Of a stretch of DNA of 44,282 nucleotides, positions 34,795 through 44,223 are shown piece after piece (position 1 is the stretch's first letter; each line of letters begins with the position of its first letter). The notes under the pieces were generated by a model. That model had not been told where the DNA came from, ran no database searches, and saw only the letters and a program-made list of their open reading frames with translations. The position numbers and the translations under genes are program-made. Source of the stretch: Promethearchaeota archaeon (GTDB taxonomy: Archaea; Asgardarchaeota; Lokiarchaeia; Sigyniarchaeales; SOKP01); contig CP070831.1 of assembly GCA_020344955.1 (NCBI GenBank), positions 1,984,022 to 2,028,303 on the forward strand. The letters run 5' to 3'.

Positions 34795-36174
34795 TCAAAC
34801 CATTTTTTTGGGATCTAATAATTCATCTAAATTATCTATTTTCAATCCCATTTCTTTAATGACTACCTTACATGACTTTCCTTCTTGGTATGCACGTTGA
34901 GCGATCTCAGAGGATTTATCATAACCAATAATAGGAGTCAAATTGGTAACAATCATTAGCATTTGCTCCAAATATTCATTGATTTTTGCAGTATTGGCTT
35001 CCAATCCAGATAAGCAATGGTCAATAAATGAATTAATTCCTCCAATTAATATTTCAATTGATTCAAGTAAGTTAATTATCATTAAAGGCTTACACACATT
35101 CAAATCAAGGATACTACCATACGCCTCTCCAAATGAAACTACAGAATCGTTTCCAATAACTTGCAAACAAATTTGTATTAATGCTTCAGATTGCGTAGGA
35201 TTTATCTTACCGGGCATTATTGATGACCCAGGTTCATTTTGGGGCAATTTAAGTTCAGCTAATCCTGCTCGTGGACCACTCCCCATCCACCGTATATCAT
35301 TAGCTATTTTTAACAATGATAAAGCCAATAGTCTAAGATTTCCGCTTAAGTTAACTATAGTATTATGGGACGCTATTCCTTCTGCTTTTAGGGGATTCAT
35401 TTTAAATGGTAAATTTGTTATCTTTGAGAGGTTTGAAACTGTAAGTTTAGCGAAATCTTCATGGGCATTCAAACCTGTTCCTAATGCTGTCCCACCTATT
35501 GGTATATAATACAATTCATTACAAGTTTCTTTTAATCTTTCTAAATTTGTTTCAATTTGTTTTTTATAAACCTTAAATTCTAAAGACAGTGGGATAGGAA
35601 CGGCATCTTGTAAATGTGTCCTTCCTACTTTGACAATATCTTTAAACTCTTTAATCTTGTTTTCTAGTAATTCTTTGAGTTTTTCTAATACAGGAAACAA
35701 TTTTTGAATCATCTGTAAAGCAGATAAATGCATCGTACTAGGGATTACATCATTAGATGATTGACTTTTATTTACATGGTCATTTGGGTGTACTGGATGC
35801 TTCTTACCCATAGGGTGCCCTAAAATTTCATTGGCGCGATTTGCTAAAACTTCATTCATATTCATATTGGTTTGAGTCCCAGACCCAGTTTGAAAGATAT
35901 CAATAGGAAATTGGTCTAAATATTTATTTTCCTCTATTATTTCATTAATTGCTTGAAGTATAACATTCCCATTATCTTTATTAATCAAACCTAATTCTAT
36001 ATTCGTTAAAAGACAAGCTTTTTTAATTTGGGCTAAGGAAGTAATAAAAATTTTAGGAAAGGTCTTTCCACTTATTTGGAAATTATTTATTGCTCTTTGA
36101 GTATTAATACCCCAATAAACATTACTTGGGACTTCCAATTCCCCCAAAACATCTTTTTCAGTTCGAAAGCTCAA
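34795..36174 (-). CDS. fumC: Fumarate hydratase, class II
   Basis: It interconverts fumarate and malate. The length of 459 residues is standard. The signature GSSIMPGKINPTQSEA is present near 318-333, with TGSGTQTNMNMNEV near 96-109, HPNDHVNKSQSSNDVIP near 127-143 and GRTHLQDAVPIPLS near 182-195. The gene starts at TTG 36174 (MSFRTEKDVLGELEVPSNVYWG). Class II fumarase has no Fe-S cluster, unlike the class I enzymes of many anaerobic archaea, so a bacterial-like origin is possible. It stands alone between convergent and divergent genes. Confidence 0.93.
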   Translation of the reverse strand: MSFRTEKDVLGELEVPSNVYWGINTQRAINNFQISGKTFPKIFITSLAQIKKACLLTNIELGLINKDNGNVILQAINEIIEENKYLDQFPIDIFQTGSGTQTNMNMNEVLANRANEILGHPMGKKHPVHPNDHVNKSQSSNDVIPSTMHLSALQMIQKLFPVLEKLKELLENKIKEFKDIVKVGRTHLQDAVPIPLSLEFKVYKKQIETNLERLKETCNELYYIPIGGTALGTGLNAHEDFAKLTVSNLSKITNLPFKMNPLKAEGIASHNTIVNLSGNLRLLALSLLKIANDIRWMGSGPRAGLAELKLPQNEPGSSIMPGKINPTQSEALIQICLQVIGNDSVVSFGEAYGSILDLNVCKPLMIINLLESIEILIGGINSFIDHCLSGLEANTAKINEYLEQMLMIVTNLTPIIGYDKSSEIAQRAYQEGKSCKVVIKEMGLKIDNLDELLDPKKMV

Positions 36175-36317
36175 ATTCGCTCACAATTTAAATAATTTTT
36201 AATATTTTAATTAGAGAAAATATATAAAAAAAGTTTATACTATTTTTTAAAAAAAATTAATCACGACATAAAATTGAAATTTAATTTGGATTAATGCATT
36301 AAAAAGAGGTTATAACC

Positions 36318-37613
36318 ATGGTAAAAGAAAAATTGGATTATAGACTTGTTGATATCGAAATTAAGAAAATTATTCAAGAATTATCTAAGAAAATTGAAGC
36401 TTATTATATCTTTCCAGAAAAAGGAGAAGAGATTTCACAATTTTTATTAAATAAACTAGAAAAAAGTAAATTCTATGGTATTATAGACCCAGTTAAGCTC
36501 GCGAGGATTATTACGAACGATTTAGTAGACGTATCCAATGATTTACATTTTTATTTAGAGTACAATCCTTCAATGGCTCAAACTTTAAAAGAAGAAGAAA
36601 AAGAGGATAAGAATGGCATTGATGATGATTATTTAGATTTTAAATTGGGTCTTAAATTCGAACAATATAAGAATTATTATATTATTAAGGCTGAAAGACT
36701 ACCTGGAAACATTGGTTATATTAAATTAGATGACTTTCCGCCCTCAGAATTTGCAGGAGAGACAATAATTGGAGCATTCCAATTTCTAGCAAACAGTAAT
36801 GCTTTCATTTTTGACATTCGGAATAATGGAGGGGGATATCCATCTATGGTATCTTTAATAATCAGCCATTTAATAGAACCAACTTCAAAACTACTTACAA
36901 GTATTTATGACCGTAAAAGCAACAAACATTATCAAAATTGGACAGTTCCTTATATCCCTGGGAGGCGTTTCCCAAATAACCCTGTATATGTATTAACAAG
37001 TCGTCGAACAGCTTCAGGGGCAGAAGAGTTTGCCTATGTTTTAAAGATGCTGGAAAGAGGAACAATCGTAGGAGAAACAACGCGGGGAGCAGCAAATCCC
37101 GTTGATATCTTCCCTATTTTGAATAAGTTTGTGATATGGCTTCCAATTGGAACACCTACAAATCCTATCTCAAATGATAATTGGGAAGGAAAAGGAGTAT
37201 CTCCTAATTATGAAGTCCCACAAGAAAAAGCATTAGAAAAAGCTCATATGTTAGCATTCGATGAGATACTAAAAAATCTAGACGATAAAGAAATTCAGAG
37301 AATGGTACAATTTGAGTTGGAATATTGTAAAGCGATGTATAATCCAATTAATGTTGACTTGGAGATTCTAAAAGATTGGGAAGGTAAATATGACCGTTAT
37401 TTAATTATTATTATAGATAACATAGCATATTTAGAACGAGCAAATTTAAGACATGAAATAATCACTAAGGATAATAACATCTTTTTTACAAATGAAACTA
37501 CAAAATTTTGGTTTGAAGAAGAAGATAATGAGAAAATACTAGTAATTGAAAGAAGGGATTTTCCAACTCCGATAAAATTGATTCGAGTAAAAAATAATTC
37601 AAATTTGCAGTAA
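36318..37613 (+). CDS. S41-family serine peptidase
   Basis: This 431-residue protein without a signal peptide or PDZ domain has an N-terminal helical domain (1-120) and an S41 protease domain. Features seen are GYIKLDDFPP, FDIRNNGGGYPSM (equivalent to DLRGNGGG), VLTSRRTASGAEEFAYVLK (the Ser nucleophile region) and RGTIVGETTRGAANPV. The spacing is like the IRBP/tail-specific protease subgroup. It ends with a beta-rich segment of about 100 residues (DWEGKYDRYLIIIIDN). It lacks a PDZ domain, so substrate selection differs from CtpA. A cytosolic peptidase is likely, but a role in cell-wall turnover cannot be ruled out. Confidence 0.78.
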   Translation: MVKEKLDYRLVDIEIKKIIQELSKKIEAYYIFPEKGEEISQFLLNKLEKSKFYGIIDPVKLARIITNDLVDVSNDLHFYLEYNPSMAQTLKEEEKEDKNGIDDDYLDFKLGLKFEQYKNYYIIKAERLPGNIGYIKLDDFPPSEFAGETIIGAFQFLANSNAFIFDIRNNGGGYPSMVSLIISHLIEPTSKLLTSIYDRKSNKHYQNWTVPYIPGRRFPNNPVYVLTSRRTASGAEEFAYVLKMLERGTIVGETTRGAANPVDIFPILNKFVIWLPIGTPTNPISNDNWEGKGVSPNYEVPQEKALEKAHMLAFDEILKNLDDKEIQRMVQFELEYCKAMYNPINVDLEILKDWEGKYDRYLIIIIDNIAYLERANLRHEIITKDNNIFFTNETTKFWFEEEDNEKILVIERRDFPTPIKLIRVKNNSNLQ

Positions 37614-37633
37614 AAATAAGATTAGCCTTTCAA

Positions 37634-38161
37634 TCAGTCGATTAGTTTTTTTTCCATGTAAATCCAATAAGGTTGCATTTCTAGTGGAACCTCGGTTTCA
37701 GGATATTTCTCTATCTCTTGAAATCCTGCTGATCGATAAACACGTTGTGCAGCTGACATAAATAAACCTGTATCAAGCCGAATTCTTGTACATCCAATTC
37801 TCTTTCCAATATTTAAAAGTTTTTTCAGAAGTACTTTACCATATCCATGCCCTCGAAAATCTGGTCTAATATACATTCTCTTTACTTCACCAATATCATC
37901 TTTTAGTTTTCTAAAAGCCCCCATTCCTATTGTATTATTGTTAATTTGTAGTATATAAAATATACCCTTAGGTGGCGTATAAGAAGCAAGTTCATTCACA
38001 CTTTTTTCTGCATAATCTCGAATTGATTGCCCTAAAATGGAAATAACATCTAAATCATAATGTTTCTTAATTTTTTCTCCAATCCAAGATAGATATTCAT
38101 CATTTAAATCTATTAATATTGATTTATGAATGCTCAAATCAACTGGAATATAATCAATCAA
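37634..38161 (-). CDS. GNAT-family N-acetyltransferase
   Basis: This 175-residue acetyltransferase has a clear acetyl-CoA loop, VKRMYIRPDFRGHGYGKVLL (motif A, R-x-x-G-x-G/A, about 93-112), and a following CTRIRLDTGLFMSAAQRVYRS stretch in motif B. The GAFRKLKDDIGE strand before it is also typical. Substrate unknown: GNAT enzymes acetylate protein N-termini, amino acids or antibiotics. It converges with the S41 peptidase, with 20 bases between the stops, and is divergent from the DUF1847-like gene. Confidence 0.85.
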   Translation of the reverse strand: MIDYIPVDLSIHKSILIDLNDEYLSWIGEKIKKHYDLDVISILGQSIRDYAEKSVNELASYTPPKGIFYILQINNNTIGMGAFRKLKDDIGEVKRMYIRPDFRGHGYGKVLLKKLLNIGKRIGCTRIRLDTGLFMSAAQRVYRSAGFQEIEKYPETEVPLEMQPYWIYMEKKLID

Positions 38162-38299
38162 ATTAAATCAATTTTTTTAAAATTAGTCAATATATCAATT
38201 TTCAAATATCAAAAATTAGATAATTTATATTATCTTTAGATGTTTTTCATAATGCAAATATAAATTTATTCTATAATAATATCCAATAATGAATTGCTC

Positions 38300-38944
38300 A
38301 TGAATGATAAGAATATAGAAGATCCAACTTGTTATAAATGTGATTGTAGGGATAACTGTGGAATTGGGAAACCAAATAGAGAATTAGAAAATTGTCCAAT
38401 AAGAATTAGTCCTAATATTCAAAAAAAAGCAATTGAATTATATGAAACAGATGATTTTATAATTAGATCTAATTTTGCTGCTACTATTGCGAACTCTCAA
38501 GGAATTTCTCCTCGTCTACAAAATACTATTAAATATGCAAAAGCAATGGGGTTTAAAAAACTAGGGATTGCTTCTTGTGGTGGTTTACAAACTGAAACTC
38601 GAAAAGCAGCAGAAATTCTTCTTCATTATGGTTTTGAAGTTAGTTCTGTATGTTGCCCTACCGGAATTAATAAAAAAATTACTGTGCAAATACCAGAAGA
38701 ATTTAAAAATTATTGTAAAGAGGGATACAATTTTAATCGTATATATTGTAATCCGGTAGCTCAAGCTTTATTAATGAATAAGGCTAAAACGGATATGAAT
38801 ATAATAATAGGGTTATGTGTAGGTCATGATGTAACCTTCACTCAGTTGTCAGAAGCACCAGTTATCACCTTAATAGCAAAAGATTGGGTAATTCCTCATA
38901 ATCCTTCAGAATCATTGAATTCTTTTTATAAAGAAATCACATAA
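38300..38944 (+). CDS. Cysteine-rich DUF1847-like metal-binding protein
   Basis: From ATG 38300 (a TTG lies two codons upstream) the protein has an N-terminal Cys cluster (CYKCDCRDNCG and NCP). A Rossmann-like region follows with AKAMGFKKLGIASCGGLQTE, GFEVSSVCCPTGI, IYCNPVAQA and IIGLCVGHDVTF, and it ends VITLIAKDWVIPHNP. The run of motifs CGGL, VCC, CNP-AQA, GLCVGHD and HNP matches the DUF1847 family of anaerobes, proposed to bind metal; no activity is known to me. It is probably cytosolic and redox- or metal-related. About 185 bases follow, containing only a weak inverted repeat (tgtggaa/ttccaca, 39042-39085). Confidence 0.72.
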   Translation: MNDKNIEDPTCYKCDCRDNCGIGKPNRELENCPIRISPNIQKKAIELYETDDFIIRSNFAATIANSQGISPRLQNTIKYAKAMGFKKLGIASCGGLQTETRKAAEILLHYGFEVSSVCCPTGINKKITVQIPEEFKNYCKEGYNFNRIYCNPVAQALLMNKAKTDMNIIIGLCVGHDVTFTQLSEAPVITLIAKDWVIPHNPSESLNSFYKEIT

Positions 38945-39129
38945 AAAAATGTTGAAAAGAAGCTATTTTATAGATAATTAATAGAGGAGTAATTATTTCC
39001 GGTGATTTTTGTACAGCTCAAAGAAAATAAAAGCTTTAAAAAATGTGGAAGCTATAATAGCAAATATTCTCTGAGAGGTTCCACAATTAATTAAAGAAAT
39101 TTTATAAAGCACCCAAAATTTCTTTAAAA

Positions 39130-39741
39130 ATGATTAAAAAATTTTATCCATCTTCATTATATAATTTTCTTAGATTTATTCGATCAAATCCAGTTAATGC
39201 TAGAATATTAGATTGTGGTGCTGGTGGACCAGATCCTAAACTTGCCTTTTTTTATGAAAATGGGTTTGAAACATATGGAATTGATATTTCAGAGGATCAG
39301 TTAGAAGCAACAGAAGATTATTGTAAGAAGCATAATATTAAACTTAATGTTACTAAAGGAGATATGAGAAGTATCCCTTTTGAATCCAAATTTTTTGGCT
39401 ATGTTTATTCTTATCTCTCCATGGTTCATTTAAGTAAAAATGAAACCGCTCAAGCTATTAATGAAATACATCGTGTTTTAAAGCAAGGCGGATTATGCTA
39501 TCTAAACTTTCTTTCTAAATATGACCAAGGATATAATGAAAAAAAAGAGAGTAAACCAGGTGAAGTAATCGATAAATATGAGAACGAGGAATATTTGCAT
39601 AGCTATTACGATGATGATGAACTTGATGGGTATTTTCAAAATTTTGAAATCCTTTACAAAGAAAAAAGATATATTCTTAAAGGAAAATACTTTAACACTG
39701 GACGTACGTGTATATTGGATTATATAGTTAAAAAATTGTAG
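39130..39741 (+). CDS. Class I SAM-dependent methyltransferase
   Basis: This 203-residue protein has motif I in RILDCGAGGPDPKLAFFYEN (about 26-45), motif II in YGIDISEDQLE, motif III-like GDMRSIPFESKFFGYVYSY, a following SMVHLSKNETAQAINEIHRV stretch and LKQGGLCYLNFLS. It ends with a beta-rich tail. UbiE-type small-molecule methyltransferases look like this. No substrate clue is in the context. It converges with another methyltransferase gene 43 bases away. Confidence 0.85.
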   Translation: MIKKFYPSSLYNFLRFIRSNPVNARILDCGAGGPDPKLAFFYENGFETYGIDISEDQLEATEDYCKKHNIKLNVTKGDMRSIPFESKFFGYVYSYLSMVHLSKNETAQAINEIHRVLKQGGLCYLNFLSKYDQGYNEKKESKPGEVIDKYENEEYLHSYYDDDELDGYFQNFEILYKEKRYILKGKYFNTGRTCILDYIVKKL

Positions 39742-39783
39742 TAAGCAATATGTACGGAATCAAAAAAAGCCTACTTACTTTTC

Positions 39784-40680
39784 CTATTTTTGCCCTACAA
39801 TAATGATTCTATGAACAATTTCTTGTTCATGTATTTTGTTTAATTCTTCTTCATCAGCCATTTCTAATTTTTTAAAATAATTCAGCAGTATCGAATAAGA
39901 TTTATTTATTTCTCCTTCAGTAAAACCCTCTTGGATTAAAAATTGGGTTGTTTCATTTTTTCCTTCTTTGACTAAATTAGTTCTCATCTTTATCCAATTT
40001 TTTCTTTCTTTAAAATCAATTCTTTTATCAGAAAGTGTAAATATTGAAGTCCATCCATCACATCTAATATTTTGTAAACCAATTTCTTGAAAAAATTGGG
40101 GATAACAGGAATTCCAAGGATCCCATGTGTTTGAATATTTTAATAATTGACGTCTTTTGGTAGCTTTTAAAAATATTGCTTGTCCTAAAAATTCAGATGC
40201 TTTTTGAACTTCTTCTGAAGGATAATAATGTTTTCCTGAAGGGAGAGGTTCGATGATCACGATTCTCCCATTAGTTTTAGTAATCTTTTTCATTTTTTTT
40301 AAAGCTACTATTGGATCTTTTAAATTATGTAATACTATATGAGAGATTATTACATCAAAAGTGTTTTCAGGAATTTTATTAGATTCAATTTCATCTTTAA
40401 TAATTTTTATCCGATCTTTAAACCTCTCTTTCAATATATTAACAAAAGTCTCATCTGGTTCCAGACAACTTAAATTAATTCCATGAAAGAGTTTTAATAG
40501 GATATTGGTAAAAAAACCATTTCCAGATCCTATTTCTAATACTTTAATAGAGCTTTCTGAAATGAAATTCAACCATTTTTTGAAAAGTTGTAATGCATCT
40601 TCATTATATTCAAAATATCTGCCAACATCCATAGCTTCATGACTTTGTATACTGCTCCAATTTATGAGATCATCAGACAT
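39784..40680 (-). CDS. Class I SAM-dependent methyltransferase
   Basis: This is a 298-residue methyltransferase. Motif I is IKVLEIGSGNGFFTNILLKL (about 44-63), motif II ends LEPDETFV, VIISHIVLHNLKDPIVALKK corresponds to motif IV, and GRIVIIEPLPSG follows. The C-terminal 130 residues form a helical cap with several Trp and Lys residues. It resembles arsenite or small-molecule methyltransferases only generally, and no specific substrate motif is visible. The gene is divergent from ATP-citrate lyase, with about 230 AT-rich bases between. Confidence 0.83.
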   Translation of the reverse strand: MSDDLINWSSIQSHEAMDVGRYFEYNEDALQLFKKWLNFISESSIKVLEIGSGNGFFTNILLKLFHGINLSCLEPDETFVNILKERFKDRIKIIKDEIESNKIPENTFDVIISHIVLHNLKDPIVALKKMKKITKTNGRIVIIEPLPSGKHYYPSEEVQKASEFLGQAIFLKATKRRQLLKYSNTWDPWNSCYPQFFQEIGLQNIRCDGWTSIFTLSDKRIDFKERKNWIKMRTNLVKEGKNETTQFLIQEGFTEGEINKSYSILLNYFKKLEMADEEELNKIHEQEIVHRIIIVGQK

Positions 40681-40920
40681 TTTCTTATCACTTTATGATG
40701 AATTATTTGGTGTAGATAATTTTTTATTAAAAAAATATTAAGAATTATTTTTTGTTAATAAACATTTTTTAACTTTTTTACTTTTTTCTTGTAAAATAGT
40801 TAATTTTTATAACTATTAGGGAAATGCTTCCCATAGAATTAATTTTTAATATTTTGAAATATTCACACATTTGGATAATTTAATTAAAATTTAATCAAAT
40901 TAAAGCTGAAATTGAGAAAA

Positions 40921-42213
40921 TTGGCACAAAAAAATATTTATGAATATGATGCGAAAAAGCTCTTAGCAAAAGAATTACCAAAATATTTTCCAAATTTTAA
41001 TTATCATAATAAATTAGCAATTATAGAAGACAAAACAGATTTTGATATATTAATCGAAGAAAATCCTTGGATCAAATCTGAAAAAGTTGCTATTAAACCT
41101 GATCAACTATTTGGAAAGAGAGGTAAAGCAAAATTAATCTTATTAGATGCTGATCTAAACCAGGCAAAAGACTTTTGTAAAGACAATTTAAACAAAGAGT
41201 TTGTAATTAGTAATGTAAAAGGTAACTTAACTCGATTACTTATTGAACCTTTTATTCCTCATGAGAAAGAATTTTATGTCTCTATTACTTCTGATAGAGA
41301 AAGTGATATAATTCATTTTAGTTTTGAAGGAGGCATATTTATCGAGGAGAATTGGGATAAAGTTACCCATATTCCTATCCCTCTTGGCACAAATATAAAC
41401 AAGTTTGATTTAGCAAGTCAAATGCCCGATTTAGGAGATCTAAAAGATGAATTAATCCCATTCATAAAAGGTCTGTATCAAGTTTTCGTAGATCAAGATT
41501 TTGCTTTCCTTGAAATCAATCCTTTTGCTATTACTGAAGATAAAAAAATTGTCCCTTTAGATGTTAAAGCTCGACTCGACGACACCGCTATGTTCCTCCA
41601 CCCAGATACATGGGGTAATCCTGATAACCCAATTGAACTTCCAGCAGGGTTTGGACAAAAATTATCAGATGAAGAAGCAATGATAAGAGATCTAGATGAA
41701 AAAACTGGAGCCTCTTTAAAGTTGAAAATTCTGAATAGAGACGGAAGAGTTTGGACGATGGTTGCAGGAGGTGGTGCATCAGTTATTTATACAGACACAG
41801 TAGTAGATCTTGGATTAGGTAATGAATTAGGAAACTATGGAGAGTATAGTGGTAATCCTAGCCGGGAACATACAGAAATTTATGCTCAAACCATAATTGA
41901 TCTCATTACAGCTCACCCTGACCCTTCAGGTAAACCAAAATACCTCATAATTGGAGGAGGAATTGCTAATTTTACCGATGTAAAAGCGACTTTCACTGGA
42001 ATTGTTAGTGCTATTAGAAATTCAGTAGATAAATTAAAAAAAGCGAATGTAAAAATCTTTGTCAGAAGAGGAGGACCAAATGAGAAACAAGGTCTAGAAT
42101 TAATGAAACAGGTTGGTCAAGAAACAGGTATACCAATTGAAGTATACGATAGATATACTCACATGACTAGAGTTGTAGAATTAATAAAAAAAACAGAAGA
42201 GGGAAAGATTTAA
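40921..42213 (+). CDS. aclB: ATP-citrate lyase, subunit with ATP-grasp and citrate-binding domains
   Basis: The protein is equivalent to the N-terminal half of human ACLY and to plant ACLA. The likely start is TTG 40921 (MAQKNIYEYDAKKLL), matching the plant start MARKKIREYDSKRLL better than the TTG at 40912. The first 240 residues are an ATP-grasp domain (AIKPDQLFGKRGKAK, LEINPFAITED). The rest is the citrate-binding domain, with VAGGGASVIYTDTVVDLG and ELGNYGEYSGNPSREH. With the next gene it makes acetyl-CoA and oxaloacetate from citrate, CoA and ATP. It ends 18 bases before aclA, as an operon. Confidence 0.88.
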   Translation: MAQKNIYEYDAKKLLAKELPKYFPNFNYHNKLAIIEDKTDFDILIEENPWIKSEKVAIKPDQLFGKRGKAKLILLDADLNQAKDFCKDNLNKEFVISNVKGNLTRLLIEPFIPHEKEFYVSITSDRESDIIHFSFEGGIFIEENWDKVTHIPIPLGTNINKFDLASQMPDLGDLKDELIPFIKGLYQVFVDQDFAFLEINPFAITEDKKIVPLDVKARLDDTAMFLHPDTWGNPDNPIELPAGFGQKLSDEEAMIRDLDEKTGASLKLKILNRDGRVWTMVAGGGASVIYTDTVVDLGLGNELGNYGEYSGNPSREHTEIYAQTIIDLITAHPDPSGKPKYLIIGGGIANFTDVKATFTGIVSAIRNSVDKLKKANVKIFVRRGGPNEKQGLELMKQVGQETGIPIEVYDRYTHMTRVVELIKKTEEGKI

Positions 42214-42231
42214 AGGAGGTAATTAAACAAA

Positions 42232-44067
42232 ATGGAAGATTACGATTTGTTTGATAGAAATACTCAAGCAATTATATATGGTTTTCAGCAAAGAGCTATT
42301 CAAAGAATGATAGATTTTGATTATCTTTGTAAAAGAGAAACACCATCTATTGCTGGAGTAATACGCCCTACTCAAGGAGCAGCAATTTCATACCATAAAA
42401 CTTTTTGGGGAAGTAAAGAAGTTGTCATTCCAGTTTATAAAACGCTTCAAATGGCGATTAAAAACCATCCAAAAGCAGATGTAATGATTAATTTTTCATC
42501 CTTTAGAAGTGCGTATCCAACAAGTAAAGAAGCACTTGAATCAGATACGATTCGGACTGTTGTGATAATTGCAGAAGGGATGCCTGAAAGGCAGAGCCGA
42601 CATTTAATCAAAATTGCAGAAGAAAAAAATAAAATAATAATAGGTCCTGCTACAGTGGGAGGAATTAAGGCTGGTGCTTTCAAAATCGGCAATACAGCAG
42701 GTACAACAGAAAATATTATTCTCTCAAAATTATATAGGCCTGGTTCTGTAGGATTTGTTAGCAAATCAGGAGGCCTTTCTAATGAAATGAATTTTATGAT
42801 TGCCCAAACTACAGATGGAATTTATGAGGGAATTGCTATAGGTGGAGATCGATATCCTGGTTCACGTTTGATTGATCATTTAATGAGGTATGAAGCTAAT
42901 CCTAATATTAAATTGTTGGTCTCATTAGGTGAAATCGGTGGAAAGGATGAATATGCTATTGTTGATGCTCTTAAATCGGGGAAAATTACTAAACCATTAG
43001 TTATTTGGGTTGCGGGAACCGCTGCAAAAATCTTACCAAGTGGTTTGCAATTTGGACATGCTGGAGCTATGGCAGGAAGCGATATGGAGACTGCTGAAGC
43101 TAAAAATAAAGCTTTAAGTGATGCTGGAGCAATTGTACCTGAATCTTATGAAGATCTTGATAAAAAAATTAGAGAAACCTTTGATAAATTAAGACAAGAG
43201 GGGAAAATAAAACCTGTTGATGAATTTGAGCCACCTCAAATTCCCATTGACTTTAACGAAGCAACAAGAATGGGTCTAGTTAGACGTCCTACTGATGTCA
43301 TTGTTACTATATCTGATGATAGAGGAGATGTACCCACATTTGCAGGTGTAGGACTAGACACAATAGTTAGAGACAATAAATCAATTGGGTATGTAATAGG
43401 CTTATTATGGTTTAAAAAAGAATTACCTGAGTTTGCTCAACAATTTATCGAAATTGTAATAAAACTCACGGCTGATCATGGACCTGCGGTAAGTGGTGCT
43501 CATAATGCAATAATAACTGCTCGAGCAGGCAAAGATCTCATGTCTGCTTTAGCAAGTGGAATTCTAACAATAGGACCAAGATTCGGAGGAGCTATATCTG
43601 ATGCTGCAAAATATGTCAGAGAAGCCTTACAAAAAGGGATGAAACCACAAGAATTTGTGAAATATATGAAAGATGTTGTTAATATAAATATCCCTGGAAT
43701 AGGGCATAGAATTAAATCTGTTCAAAATCCTGATGTAAGAGTTCAACTACTTAAGGAATTTGTGTTTAATAATTTCAAAAAACACCCACATTTGGATTTT
43801 GCATTAGAAGTAGAAAAAATTACGACATCTAAAAGGAATAATCTAATATTAAATGTGGACGGTTGTATTGGAATTACGTTTCTAGACTTACTAGAAAACT
43901 TGGACTTTAGTCCTGAAGAAATCGAAGATGTTATCTATAGTGAAGCACTAAACGGATTATTTGTACTTGGTCGATCTATTGGAATGATGGGTCATGTATT
44001 TGACCAGAAACGTCAAAGAGCAGGTCTATTTAGGCAACCTTGGGATGAAATTCTATTTACTGAATAA
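42232..44067 (+). CDS. aclA: ATP-citrate lyase, subunit with CoA-ligase and citrate-synthase-like domains
   Basis: This 611-residue protein corresponds to the C-terminal half of ACLY. It is preceded by a strong ribosome-binding site, aaaggaggt, about ten bases before the ATG. The CoA-ligase part has GSVGFVSKSGGLSNEM and the phosphohistidine segment LQFGHAGAMAGSDMETAEAK, with the likely phosphorylated His at 276. The C-terminal citrate-synthase-like part includes LTADHGPAVSGAHNAIIT, ILTIGPRFGGAISDAA and IPGIGHRIK. The two-subunit form is typical of bacteria with a reductive TCA cycle, plants and fungi. A T-run terminator follows at 44083. Confidence 0.92.
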   Translation: MEDYDLFDRNTQAIIYGFQQRAIQRMIDFDYLCKRETPSIAGVIRPTQGAAISYHKTFWGSKEVVIPVYKTLQMAIKNHPKADVMINFSSFRSAYPTSKEALESDTIRTVVIIAEGMPERQSRHLIKIAEEKNKIIIGPATVGGIKAGAFKIGNTAGTTENIILSKLYRPGSVGFVSKSGGLSNEMNFMIAQTTDGIYEGIAIGGDRYPGSRLIDHLMRYEANPNIKLLVSLGEIGGKDEYAIVDALKSGKITKPLVIWVAGTAAKILPSGLQFGHAGAMAGSDMETAEAKNKALSDAGAIVPESYEDLDKKIRETFDKLRQEGKIKPVDEFEPPQIPIDFNEATRMGLVRRPTDVIVTISDDRGDVPTFAGVGLDTIVRDNKSIGYVIGLLWFKKELPEFAQQFIEIVIKLTADHGPAVSGAHNAIITARAGKDLMSALASGILTIGPRFGGAISDAAKYVREALQKGMKPQEFVKYMKDVVNINIPGIGHRIKSVQNPDVRVQLLKEFVFNNFKKHPHLDFALEVEKITTSKRNNLILNVDGCIGITFLDLLENLDFSPEEIEDVIYSEALNGLFVLGRSIGMMGHVFDQKRQRAGLFRQPWDEILFTE

Positions 44068-44082
44068 AATTCTAATAAAAAA

Positions 44083-44091
44083 TTTTTTTTT
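44083..44091 (+). terminator. T-run terminator after the ATP-citrate lyase operon
   Basis: Nine T bases in a row begin 15 bases after the aclA stop, in an AT-rich region without a hairpin. This is a typical archaeal factor-independent termination signal. About 130 bases of AT-rich DNA separate it from the next gene. Confidence 0.45.
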
Positions 44092-44223
44092 ACATTAAAT
44101 CAATAAAATTAAATTCTAAAACACAAACTAAAATTCTAAAAATGAGACAATATGTATGAACGATAAAATAACCTTATTAGAATTAAAAACAATTATTGAT
44201 TTATTCAAAATGTGATGAAACTC

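Noticed and set aside
34943..35509. 188-codon frame opposite fumarase
   Set aside because: It lies entirely within the fumarase gene, whose conserved motifs prove the other strand codes.
39002..39094. 30-codon GTG frame after the DUF1847 gene, overlapping a tgtggaa/ttccaca inverted repeat
   Set aside because: Short, no homology recognised, and the inverted repeat arms are only seven bases with a long loop.
42447..42764. Long antisense frame inside aclA
   Set aside because: It is a shadow of the conserved aclA coding frame and has no family resemblance.
44154..44213. 19-codon frame MNDKITLLELKTIIDLFKM upstream of isocitrate dehydrogenase
   Set aside because: Too short, no recognised motif and no clear ribosome-binding site; could be a leader but nothing supports it.
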